The notes beneath the pieces are model-generated. The model was not told the origin of the DNA. It was given only the letters and a program-made list of their open reading frames with translations, and ran no database searches. From Hungateiclostridiaceae bacterium UBA3922 (GTDB taxonomy: Bacteria > Bacillota > Clostridia > Acetivibrionales > DTU013), in assembly GCA_002386045.1 (NCBI GenBank), contig DGEQ01000064.1:1-20620 (forward strand): a stretch of DNA of 20,620 bases, in the 5' to 3' direction. Shown here one piece after another: positions 6,581 to 13,578 of this stretch (positions within the stretch are counted from its first letter, which is position 1; each line of letters begins with the position of its first letter). A program made the translations under genes and the position numbers.

Positions 6581-8512
6581 ATGTCCTACATTGCATTGTA
6601 CAGAGAATGGCGACCGACCAGGTTCAGCGACGTGGTCGAACAGGAACACGTGGTAAAGGCGCTCCGCTACAGCGTCAGCACGGGAAGGATCGCCCATGCC
6701 TACCTTTTCTGCGGCACCAGGGGGACCGGCAAAACGACTATGGCCCATATACTTTCCCGTGCGGTCAACTGCCTGGATCCCCGGGACGGAGAACCCTGCA
6801 ACCAATGCGAAATATGCCGCGAGATACTGTCCGGCAGCTGCGTCGACGTGCTGGAAATCGACGCCGCCTCCAACAACAGCGTCGACAACGTGCGTTCCAT
6901 CAGGGACGAGGTCATATACGCCCCGACAAAAGCCAGGAAAAAGGTCTATATAATAGACGAAGTGCACATGCTTTCCACCGGCGCTTTCAACGCACTGCTC
7001 AAAACGCTTGAGGAACCGCCGGAGCATGTCATTTTCATACTTGCCACCACAGAGCCGCACAAACTTCCGGCCACGATACTTTCCCGCTGCCAGCGCTTCG
7101 ATTTCAGGCGTATTTCCCTGGACAGCATAGCAAAACATCTCGATGTGATAGCGTCTGCGAACGGCACGGAACTTTCCCCGAACGCAGCGAAGCTGATAGC
7201 GCGCATGTCCGACGGCGCCATGAGGGACGCCATCAGCCTGCTGGACCAGTGCATGTCCCTCGGGAAGAAGACAATAAGCTATGATGACGTGCTTTCCGTG
7301 GTCGGCGTGGTAAATGACGAGTTCATGGCAAAATTCGTCGACAGCCTGCTGGCAAGGAACGTTCAGGATATACTGCACAACGTGGGTACGCTTATCGCAG
7401 AAGGCCGCGATACCGCGCACTTTACTTCAGACCTGGTAGTATACTTCAGGAACCTGCTGATCTGCAAATCCACCGGCGGGAAATGCGAGGACCTGGTGGA
7501 TGTTCCGGGCGAAGTCCTGGAAACGATGAAGCGGCAGGCAAAAATGCTTTCGCTGGAAGATATCATGTACCATGTAAGGGAACTGTCCGCTCTGGAGTAC
7601 AACCTGAAGTACGCGGCAAATCCCAGGGTCCTGCTGGAAGTCACGCTTATCAAGCTGTGCAGGGGTATCGTCAGTGCAAATGCGGATATAGAAGAAAGGC
7701 TGGCAGCAATCGAGAGGAAACTTGAAAACGTTGATCCCCTTTACAGGCAGGCACCTGCGGACGCATCCGGTCCGTCGGTCAAATCAGCATCGCCTGGCAT
7801 GCCGGAGCCGTCAAATGTACCGATGCCGCCGGACGCACACGCGATTGCCGGTACGGGCGCTCAAACTGCCGCTAAGGATGCTGTGACTGCCGGCGATACC
7901 GGTGAAAGTGACGCGGCTGACGGCAAGGACGGATACAAAAGCCCGGCGCCTATCGACGGTGATGCCGCAAAAATTCCGGCGACCGTAGCCGATGACGCCG
8001 CAAAAACCAGGAGAGTAACGGAAAGCACTGATGATCCCGGTAAAACCGGAAATGCAACGACCGATGCCGGCCCTGCCGTCCGAGTCCCGGGAGAAAAGCC
8101 TGCCGGCCGGAATAGCGCCGATGCAGGAAAACCCGCACAGAAGCGCACGCAGGGAAAGATCGCTGATTTCGCGAAATGGCAGGATATACTGGACTACCTG
8201 AAGAAATCCGGGAAGATGTCCATTTACGTGTACCTGTACAATGTACGGGCAGTACTGCTCGATGACGAGACCATTGGGCTCGTCGCAAAGGAAAAGAACG
8301 TCAGGTCCACGATCTCAATGATAGAACATATCCGTACAATTGAAGATGCAGTGGCTAAAGTCACAGGCCGCAGCATGAAGATCAGGTGTATCGACGAGGA
8401 CATGCTGCAGCGGGCGGCCACGGATGGAAAACCGGAAGACAGCGACCTGCTGAAACGCGCACGCATGCTGGCAGACAAGGTCGGGCTGCCGCTTGAGATA
8501 ATCGACGAGTAG
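6581..8512 (+). CDS. dnaX: DNA polymerase III subunit gamma/tau
   Basis: 643 residues; clamp-loader ATPase that loads the beta clamp and links the replicase to the helicase. ATG 6581 gives the canonical MSYIALYREWRP start with AGGAAAGG nine bases upstream; an in-frame TTG at 6575 is too close to that site. Walker A GTRGTGKT (45-52), zinc cysteines C64/C73/C76/C79, Walker B VYIIDEVH (122-129), sensor 1 ATTEPH and SRC arginine finger (168-170) are intact. Residues about 385-525 form an Ala/Asp/Gly/Pro-rich linker with DAAK-like repeats, followed by a tau-type C-terminal domain (about 530-643). No obvious slippery A-run for programmed frameshifting was seen. It heads the dnaX-ybaB-recR cluster. 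Confidence 0.97.
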   Translation: MSYIALYREWRPTRFSDVVEQEHVVKALRYSVSTGRIAHAYLFCGTRGTGKTTMAHILSRAVNCLDPRDGEPCNQCEICREILSGSCVDVLEIDAASNNSVDNVRSIRDEVIYAPTKARKKVYIIDEVHMLSTGAFNALLKTLEEPPEHVIFILATTEPHKLPATILSRCQRFDFRRISLDSIAKHLDVIASANGTELSPNAAKLIARMSDGAMRDAISLLDQCMSLGKKTISYDDVLSVVGVVNDEFMAKFVDSLLARNVQDILHNVGTLIAEGRDTAHFTSDLVVYFRNLLICKSTGGKCEDLVDVPGEVLETMKRQAKMLSLEDIMYHVRELSALEYNLKYAANPRVLLEVTLIKLCRGIVSANADIEERLAAIERKLENVDPLYRQAPADASGPSVKSASPGMPEPSNVPMPPDAHAIAGTGAQTAAKDAVTAGDTGESDAADGKDGYKSPAPIDGDAAKIPATVADDAAKTRRVTESTDDPGKTGNATTDAGPAVRVPGEKPAGRNSADAGKPAQKRTQGKIADFAKWQDILDYLKKSGKMSIYVYLYNVRAVLLDDETIGLVAKEKNVRSTISMIEHIRTIEDAVAKVTGRSMKIRCIDEDMLQRAATDGKPEDSDLLKRARMLADKVGLPLEIIDE

Positions 8513-8611
8513 ACCGGTCCGCCGCCGTCTTCAGGCATTTGGTCCGCCAGGATCATTCAGACATATGCCCCATGGATCCCCAAAAAGACGCCCGTCCGGA
8601 AACTGACACCC

Positions 8612-8640
8612 TTGAATGTCATGGGGCTAATTTATATAAT
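8612..8640 (+). promoter_or_regulatory. sigma-A promoter for ybaB-recR
   Basis: TTGAAT (8612-8617), 17-nt spacer, TATAAT (8635-8640). Predicted start near 8647, 33 nt before the ybaB ATG. It would let ybaB-recR be expressed apart from dnaX. Confidence 0.75.
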
Positions 8641-8679
8641 ATACCTGTTATACCATATAAGAACACGGAGGTGCCGATA

Positions 8680-9021
8680 ATGGCAAAGCGCGGATTCCCG
8701 GGCTTCGGCGGTGCAAATATGAACAACCTGATGAAACAGGCCCAGAAAATGCAGAGGGATATGGAAAAACTGCAGGCCGAACTCCAGGAAAAGGAAGTCG
8801 AAGCAACTGCCGGAGGCGGAGCAGTCAGGGTAGTTGCCACAGGCAAGAAGGAAATCAGGGAAATAACCATAGATCCCGATGTCGTTGATCCCGATGACGT
8901 GGAAATGCTCCAGGATCTCGTCCTTGCAGCCGTCAACGAGGCGCTCCGCAAGGCCGAGGACATGGTCAGCACCGAAATGGCAAAACTGACCGGAGGACTG
9001 GGACTGGGCGAGTTATTCTGA
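8680..9021 (+). CDS. ybaB: YbaB/EbfC family nucleoid-associated protein
   Basis: 113 residues, the usual family size. The ATG at 8680 follows GGAGG (8667-8671) at eight bases; upstream in-frame starts lack a site. The protein has a Gly/Phe/Asn-rich head (GFPGFGGANMNNLMKQAQKM), a helical region, the central sheet EATAGGGAVRVVATGKKEI and the conserved DPDDVEMLQDLVLAAVNEAL helix. YbaB proteins are dimeric DNA-binding proteins commonly encoded between dnaX and recR. The stop is separated from the recR ATG by one base, implying translational coupling. Confidence 0.96.
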   Translation: MAKRGFPGFGGANMNNLMKQAQKMQRDMEKLQAELQEKEVEATAGGGAVRVVATGKKEIREITIDPDVVDPDDVEMLQDLVLAAVNEALRKAEDMVSTEMAKLTGGLGLGELF

Positions 9022-9022
9022 T

Positions 9023-9625
9023 ATGAACCACCTTTATTCACCACCAATAGCCAGGTTGATAGAAGAACTGGAAAAGCTCCCGGGAATAGGCCATAAAACG
9101 GCCCAGAGGCTCGCATTCCATATACTCAATCTGCCCGCCGAGAAATCGGAGGCGCTGGCAAACGCGATCCGGGAAGCAAAACTGAAAACGCGCTACTGTT
9201 CCGTATGCAGCAACATTACTGAAACAGATCCCTGCAGCATATGCAGCAGCGCAAAACGCGACCACGGCATCATATGCGTCGTGGAAGACCCCAAGGACGT
9301 GATCGCTATGGAACGGGTCAGGGAGTTCAACGGCGTCTATCATGTGCTGCACGGCGTCATATCCCCCATGGAAGGCATCGGTCCTGAAGATATAAGGATA
9401 AAGGAACTCCTGCAAAGGATATGTGACGGCAATATACGCGAAGTCATCATTGCTACGGACCCCGATGTCGAAGGCGAAGCCACGGCCATGTATATCTCCA
9501 GGCTGCTGAAGCCCATAGGCATCAGGATCACCAGGATCGCCCACGGCATACCTGTGGGAGGCGATCTCGAGTACGCTGACGAAGTCACTCTCGCGAAAGC
9601 ACTTGAAGGCCGGCGGGAACTGTGA
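9023..9625 (+). CDS. recR: recombination mediator protein RecR
   Basis: 200 residues; acts with RecF/RecO to load RecA at gaps during recombinational repair. A helix-hairpin-helix (LPGIGHKTAQRLA, 19-31), a C4 zinc finger (C59, C62, C71, C74), and a Toprim domain (VVEDPKD near 86-92; ATDPDVEGEATAMY near 144-157) are in the expected order and full length. The Toprim segment more often reads ATNP(T/N)xEGEATA; the N-to-D change is noted but is not a recognised inactivating change. Start ATG one base after the ybaB stop, with only a weak ribosome binding site, so it probably relies on coupling. The 3' end of the gene forms the left arm of the terminator. Confidence 0.97.
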   Translation: MNHLYSPPIARLIEELEKLPGIGHKTAQRLAFHILNLPAEKSEALANAIREAKLKTRYCSVCSNITETDPCSICSSAKRDHGIICVVEDPKDVIAMERVREFNGVYHVLHGVISPMEGIGPEDIRIKELLQRICDGNIREVIIATDPDVEGEATAMYISRLLKPIGIRITRIAHGIPVGGDLEYADEVTLAKALEGRREL

Positions 9626-9641
9626 ACCCAGCCGGCTTTTT
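9609..9641 (+). terminator. terminator of dnaX-ybaB-recR
   Basis: GCCGGC-GGG (9609-9617) pairs with CCC-A-GCCGGC (9627-9636), one bulge, followed by TTTTT. The left arm lies in recR. Confidence 0.85.
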
Positions 9642-9746
9642 AGTTTCCGAAGGGAACTTCCTCATTGCGCTTGCCTTACGACCTCGACTTGTGCGCTCGT
9701 TTTGCAAACTTGTCATTCGCACACGTCTTGCGCAATGTCTCATCGC

Positions 9747-9802
9747 CGGACTTTAGTTGCATTTTTGCCAGGGCCGATCCGCAAAATTGCAGGTAAAGTC
9801 CG
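9747..9802. repeat. long imperfect hairpin with a repeated left arm
   Basis: CGGACTTTA (9747-9755) pairs with TAAAGTCCG (9794-9802). Inside, TGCATTTTTGC (9758-9768) pairs with GCAAAATTGCA (9781-9791) with one T-T mismatch. The left arm recurs as a 20-mer at 9895-9914 (18 of 20 bases identical to 9749-9768). Confidence 0.7.
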
Positions 9803-9815
9803 AATTTCCCGATAT

Positions 9816-9837
9816 TTTATTGAATATATTCAATAAA
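9816..9837. repeat. perfect 22-bp AT-rich palindrome
   Basis: TTTATTGAATA (9816-9826) is immediately followed by its reverse complement (9827-9837). No loop, so a dimeric protein binding site is more likely than an RNA hairpin. Confidence 0.7.
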
Positions 9838-10114
9838 TAGGTTACATAATATCGGTTAAATGCGTTTATGGTTAACGAAAACTTCACACCTCGAGACTTT
9901 AGCTGAATTTTTGCGCAAAAAAACGAAAGCGCCTCAATACTCGGCGAATAATTTATACAGCCCGGGAAACCAAAACCGGTGAATAATATTCATAAAAAAA
10001 GAAAAGTTCCTATAAAAAAATGAGACAATAATCAATTACCTGCGTATATTTGATTGAAACATTAAATAAATTAAAGTTGCTATTAAAAAATTTAATTTTT
10101 CTGCCCAATGTACC

Positions 10115-10143
10115 TTGACAAGAAAAAATTGTAAATATAGAAT
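10115..10143 (+). promoter_or_regulatory. strong sigma-A promoter of the DUF2089-DUF4097 operon
   Basis: TTGACA (10115-10120), 17-nt spacer, TAGAAT (10138-10143). A/T tracts at about 10083-10100 lie near where an UP element would sit. Predicted start near 10150, giving a leader of about 77 nt. Confidence 0.85.
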
Positions 10144-10158
10144 AGGAATTAGGATATC

Positions 10159-10188
10159 AAAATAATCAATATGGACCTTGATTATTTT
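10159..10188. repeat. 11-bp inverted repeat in the leader of the DUF2089 gene
   Basis: AAAATAATCAA (10159-10169), 8-nt loop, TTGATTATTTT (10178-10188), then one more T. It lies just after the predicted start site. Possible operator or weak attenuator. Confidence 0.6.
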
Positions 10189-10226
10189 TATCACTTAACA
10201 CATTTTGCTCACAAGGAGTGCTGGCG

Positions 10227-10595
10227 ATGAAGAAAGAGGCATTGGGCAGGTGCCCGGTATGCGGACAGGATACAGAGGTAACGGCGATCTATTGCGGCAG
10301 CTGCGATACGAAGATCGAGGGGCATTTTTCGCTGTGCAGGTTCTGCAGGCTGACAGCGGAGCAGAAGGCATTCATCGAAACGTTTATCAAGTGCAGGGGC
10401 AATATCAAGGAGGTGGAGAAAGAGCTCGGCATTTCATACCCTACGGTAAAAAGCAGGCTTGAAGATGCTGCAAATGCACTGGGATACGGCATGCAAAGTT
10501 ACGAAAGCCCGGAAAACGCCAGAAGGATGGAAATACTCGATATGTTGGACAGCGGGCTGATAACGGTGGAAGAGGCAATCGAGCTGCTGAAATAG
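10227..10595 (+). CDS. DUF2089-type zinc-ribbon/HTH protein
   Basis: 122 residues. ATG 10227 follows AAGGAG (10213-10218) by eight bases; the in-frame GTG at 10218 overlaps that site. N-terminal zinc ribbon: CPVCGQD (from C9) and CGSCDTK (from C23), followed by CRFC. Then the conserved DUF2089 helix-turn-helix (FIKCRGNIKEVEKELGISYP followed by TVKSRL). The last 25 residues (RRMEILDMLDSGLITVEEAIELLK) form a SHOCT-like helical motif. These features fit a small DNA-binding regulator. It is followed 77 nt downstream by a protein that begins with the same kind of motif, so the pair are likely partners. Own strong promoter. The regulated target, including possible autoregulation, is inferred only. 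Confidence 0.88.
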   Translation: MKKEALGRCPVCGQDTEVTAIYCGSCDTKIEGHFSLCRFCRLTAEQKAFIETFIKCRGNIKEVEKELGISYPTVKSRLEDAANALGYGMQSYESPENARRMEILDMLDSGLITVEEAIELLK

Positions 10596-10603
10596 CACAT
10601 TCC

Positions 10604-10645
10604 GGATCTGAAAAGGAACGTCCTGGAACTGAAACGGCACGTTCT
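10604..10645. repeat. two tandem 21-nt direct repeats between the DUF2089 and DUF4097 genes
   Basis: Copy 1 (10604-10624, GGATCTGAAAAGGAACGTCC plus T) and copy 2 (10625-10645, GGAACTGAAACGGCACGTTC plus T) match at 17 of 21 positions, with no gap. A length of two helical turns suits a regulator binding the same face. GAACGT/ACGTTC also gives a short inverted pairing. Confidence 0.6.
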
Positions 10646-10672
10646 AAATCTTAGTAAACGGGAGGTATCGAT

Positions 10673-11890
10673 ATGTCCATCAGTGAAGAAAAAATGATGA
10701 TACTTAAAATGCTGCAGGAAGGCAGGATCAACAGCGAAGAGGCTGCAAAGCTGCTCGAGGCGCTGGAATCCAAAAAGGAAGCCGGCCACGGACCCGGCCC
10801 CAGGGGATTCCATGGGCCGAGACCGCCGCAGCGCAATTACTACGATGAAGTGGCAAAAGTGAGGGAAAAGATCGACGAGTGGAGGCGCCAGTTGTCCAAA
10901 AATTACAACCAGAGCGACTTCGACAAAATGGTCGAGGAACTCAGCACCAAAGCTGAGAAATTCGGCAAAAACGTTGCTACGGCCGCATTCGGCATCGCAG
11001 ACAAGGTGGCGGATTTCATCGGCAGCGTGATCGACACCAGCGCATTCAATGTATTCGGTAACTGCGTGACAGAAGAAGAGCAGTATGAAGCAGCGGCAGC
11101 TGAAGGCATGAACCTGGAACTGCAGGCTACCAACGGCCAGATCACCGTGAAGAAGCACCAGGAAGACAAAATAGTCATAAAGGCAAAAATACGCACACCC
11201 CAGGAAAATGCCAAAAGCGCCCTGGCGTTCTCCAACGAGAACGGCACTGTTGCAGTAAAGCTGGCCAAGCCGGATACTTACAACCTGAGTGTTTCATATG
11301 ACGTTTTGCTTCCTGCCGTGAAATTCAACCAGGTCGCCCTCGAATCCAAGAACGGCAAGATATACGTGGAAGACGTGACGTCCGAAGAATTCGTGAGCGT
11401 GACGAAGAACGCAGTCATCGACCTGACGGGCATCAACAGCAGCAGGATCGCAGCTGAGACCAGGAACGCCAAGGTCATCGCAAATTACATCATCGGCCGC
11501 GATGTCAACTTCGGCACCAAAAACGCCTCGATCGAGATCAAGAACCTCAGGGCAGTCAAGCTTACGGCGGTCACGAGCAACGGTAAGATACTGCTTGACA
11601 ACGTACAGAACTACGACAACGAAAACACGGCTGAACTGGACCTCAGGACGTCGAATGCCAACATCAAGGCAAACATGAACGATTCGGAAAACAGGGGCTA
11701 CAAGATAAACGCACGGACTTCCTTCGGCAACATAAACCTGCTGATACCGAACCTGCTCTACCGCAACGCGATGAGGGCAGACAGGTCCAGCAGGATGGCA
11801 GAGGCGGAGACCGACAACTATGAAGCCGCCGAACAGAAAGTGATCGTCCAGGCAGCGACTTCGAACGGTGACGTAGAGATCATCAAGTAA
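10673..11890 (+). CDS. SHOCT-like / DUF4097 beta-repeat protein (YvlB/LiaX-like)
   Basis: 405 residues; GGAGG seven bases before the ATG. Residues 1-32 (EEKMMILKMLQEGRINSEEA, then AKLLEAL) are a SHOCT-like helical motif. Residues 38-55 are a Gly/Pro linker and 57-120 a charged helical region. From about 145 to the end there are roughly nine repeats of a T(x)NGxIxV-type beta strand (ATNGQITV, SKNGKIYV, TKNAVIDL, TRNAKVIA, TKNASIEI, TSNGKILL, TSNANIKA, TSFGNINL, TSNGDVEI), typical of DUF4097 beta-solenoids. No signal peptide is visible. B. subtilis YvlB and enterococcal LiaX share this architecture and are linked to envelope stress. Co-transcribed with the DUF2089 regulator and followed by a GC-rich hairpin. 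Confidence 0.88.
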   Translation: MSISEEKMMILKMLQEGRINSEEAAKLLEALESKKEAGHGPGPRGFHGPRPPQRNYYDEVAKVREKIDEWRRQLSKNYNQSDFDKMVEELSTKAEKFGKNVATAAFGIADKVADFIGSVIDTSAFNVFGNCVTEEEQYEAAAAEGMNLELQATNGQITVKKHQEDKIVIKAKIRTPQENAKSALAFSNENGTVAVKLAKPDTYNLSVSYDVLLPAVKFNQVALESKNGKIYVEDVTSEEFVSVTKNAVIDLTGINSSRIAAETRNAKVIANYIIGRDVNFGTKNASIEIKNLRAVKLTAVTSNGKILLDNVQNYDNENTAELDLRTSNANIKANMNDSENRGYKINARTSFGNINLLIPNLLYRNAMRADRSSRMAEAETDNYEAAEQKVIVQAATSNGDVEIIK

Positions 11891-11928
11891 CTGGAATACT
11901 GCAATCCGGCACATTCCATGCCTGGGAG

Positions 11929-11965
11929 CGGGCTGAGGCAGGGCTTGTCCCTGCCCGGCCCGTTT
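11929..11965 (+). terminator. probable terminator of the DUF2089-DUF4097 operon
   Basis: CGGGC-TGA-GGCAGGG, loop CTTGT, CCCTGCC-CG-GCCCG, then TTT. The stem is strong (12 bp with an internal loop); the T-run is short. Confidence 0.6.
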
Positions 11966-12238
11966 CCGGTTTTCCGGCCGGCTTTCGTCTCCCAGTCCAC
12001 TTCCCGCTGTCCGGCCGGTTTTCGCAACGCTGCAGGTTTCCGTCACCCGGATCGTCCCCTGCTATCATGCGGTTTTCCAGTCACATAGCATGTATCACTT
12101 CGCATGGCCTCCCCCCTGCTCTGCATATTTCCCTCACCCTGCCCTATCCGCTCACTGCCTCTCCCGAAAGCTGAAAGTTGTTTAAAAACCCATTACTGCA
12201 CACCGATCCAATCCGTTATAGATATTGCATCCGGTCTA

Positions 12239-12247
12239 TGCTATAAT
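12239..12247 (+). promoter_or_regulatory. extended -10 promoter of prfA
   Basis: TGCTATAAT: TG one base before a perfect TATAAT (12242-12247). The -35 is weak (TAGATA at 17 nt). Predicted leader about 27 nt. Confidence 0.6.
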
Positions 12248-12280
12248 TAAACACCGATAATTTTAGTCAAGAGGTGCGGT

Positions 12281-13360
12281 ATGTTTGACAAGCTGGATGC
12301 TGCGGAAAACAGGTACGAAGAGCTGAGCATGAAGCTCAGCGATCCCCGGGTGATAGCAGACCAGGATGAATACAGGAAACTGATGAAGGAATTTTCCGGG
12401 CTTGAAGAGATCGTACTGAAATACCGTGAGTATAAAAAAGCAAAGAAAGACATGGCAGAAGCGAAGGAACTCCTGGAAGAAAGTGCTGACAGGGAACTCC
12501 GGGAGCTTGCCCAGGGCGAGCTAGACGAGGCAAAGGCAAGGCTCGGGACGATAGAAAACGAGCTAAAGCAGTTGCTCATGCCGAAAGATCCCAACGACAA
12601 CCGGAACGTCATCGTCGAGATACGCGGCGGTGCCGGCGGGGAAGAAGCTGCCCTTTTTGCGGCCGACCTGTTCAGGATGTACACGAGATACTGCGAAAGA
12701 CACCAGTGGAGATCCGAGATACTTGACATACATGAAACCGAGATCGGCGGCATAAAGGAAGTAATATTTTCAGTGGAAGCAAAAGGCGCCTACAGCAGGC
12801 TGAAATACGAGAGCGGGGTCCACCGTGTCCAGCGCGTGCCCGTTACCGAGGCCGGCGGGAGGATCCACACGTCGACAGTCACGGTGGCGGTCCTTCCCGA
12901 AGTGGATGAAGTCGACGTGCAGATAGACCCGAATGACCTGCAGATAGACACGTTCCGCGCGTCCGGCGCCGGCGGCCAGCACGTAAACAGGACCGATTCG
13001 GCCATAAGGATAACCCACATCCCTACGGGATTAGTCGTCACCTGCCAGGATGAACGCTCGCAGCATAAAAACAGGGATAAGGCAATGAAGATCCTCCGGT
13101 CGAAACTGTACGAGATGGCACAGCGGCAGCAGGAATCGGAGATTGCCCAGGCGCGAAGGTCACAGGTCGGGACCGGCGACAGGAGCGAGCGGATCCGCAC
13201 CTACAACTTCCCGCAGGGCAGGGTTTCCGACCACAGGATCGGTCTTACGCTCTACAGGATCGACGAAATAATGGACGGAGATCTCGATGAACTAATCGAG
13301 GCGCTGATAACGGCGGACCAGGCCCAGAAGCTTGGCAGTGCCGCCATCGATGAAAACTGA
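12281..13360 (+). CDS. prfA: peptide chain release factor 1
   Basis: 359 residues, normal for RF1; recognises UAA and UAG at the ribosomal A site and triggers peptide release. The tripeptide anticodon motif is PVT (187-189), which separates RF1 from RF2 (SPF). The catalytic GGQ is at 231-233 in GAGGQHVN. The C-terminal HRIGLTLYRID block is intact. The ATG follows AGAGGTG. Own extended -10 promoter. The usual partner prmC, which methylates the GGQ glutamine, is not next to it: the next gene, 218 nt away, encodes a ZIP transporter. RF1 sits at the start of the housekeeping run to wecB, as in other Firmicutes. Confidence 0.97.
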   Translation: MFDKLDAAENRYEELSMKLSDPRVIADQDEYRKLMKEFSGLEEIVLKYREYKKAKKDMAEAKELLEESADRELRELAQGELDEAKARLGTIENELKQLLMPKDPNDNRNVIVEIRGGAGGEEAALFAADLFRMYTRYCERHQWRSEILDIHETEIGGIKEVIFSVEAKGAYSRLKYESGVHRVQRVPVTEAGGRIHTSTVTVAVLPEVDEVDVQIDPNDLQIDTFRASGAGGQHVNRTDSAIRITHIPTGLVVTCQDERSQHKNRDKAMKILRSKLYEMAQRQQESEIAQARRSQVGTGDRSERIRTYNFPQGRVSDHRIGLTLYRIDEIMDGDLDELIEALITADQAQKLGSAAIDEN

Positions 13361-13578
13361 CGGATCATCGGCACACGCCCGCAGGACTGAGATCAGCCGG
13401 TCCGCAACAGGCAAGCTGTGACAGATAGCCCGCGTCGGATGATATTGCAGGAATACTAATAATACAAGCCTTCCGGCGAATAAACATGTAAAGGCCATAT
13501 AAACAGTACAGGTACCGGGAGCGCACAGGCATCCGCCCGCGCAAACGCGTTACCCGTTTCATATCGCTGGAGGGCTGT

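Larger units (their letters stand above)
9642..10226. other. AT-rich structured spacer between recR and the DUF2089 gene
   Basis: No gene is supported in these 585 bases. 9663-9737: nested inverted repeats CATTGCGC/GCGCAATG, TGTGCG/CGCACA and GTTT-TGC-AAAC. 9747-9802: a long imperfect hairpin. 9816-9837: a perfect 22-bp palindrome. 9908-9921: palindrome TTTTTGCGCAAAAA. From about 9815 the base composition becomes markedly AT-rich compared with the flanking genes. It ends with a near-consensus promoter and a leader hairpin. Confidence 0.7.
11891..12280. other. 390-bp pyrimidine-rich spacer before prfA
   Basis: No gene is supported. It holds a terminator hairpin (11929-11965), a 15-nt direct repeat TCCGGCCGG(C/T)TTTCG at 11973-11987 and 12010-12024, a C/T-rich stretch with three loosely similar 21-nt blocks (12103-12165), and the prfA promoter. 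Confidence 0.6.

Noticed and set aside
6524..7420. 298-aa minus-strand frame opposite dnaX
   Set aside because: Antisense shadow of an intact, strongly conserved gene; no recognisable domain.
11294..12046. 250-aa minus-strand frame opposite the DUF4097 gene and its spacer
   Set aside because: Shadow frame with no ribosome binding site or family resemblance; the plus strand has regular beta repeats.
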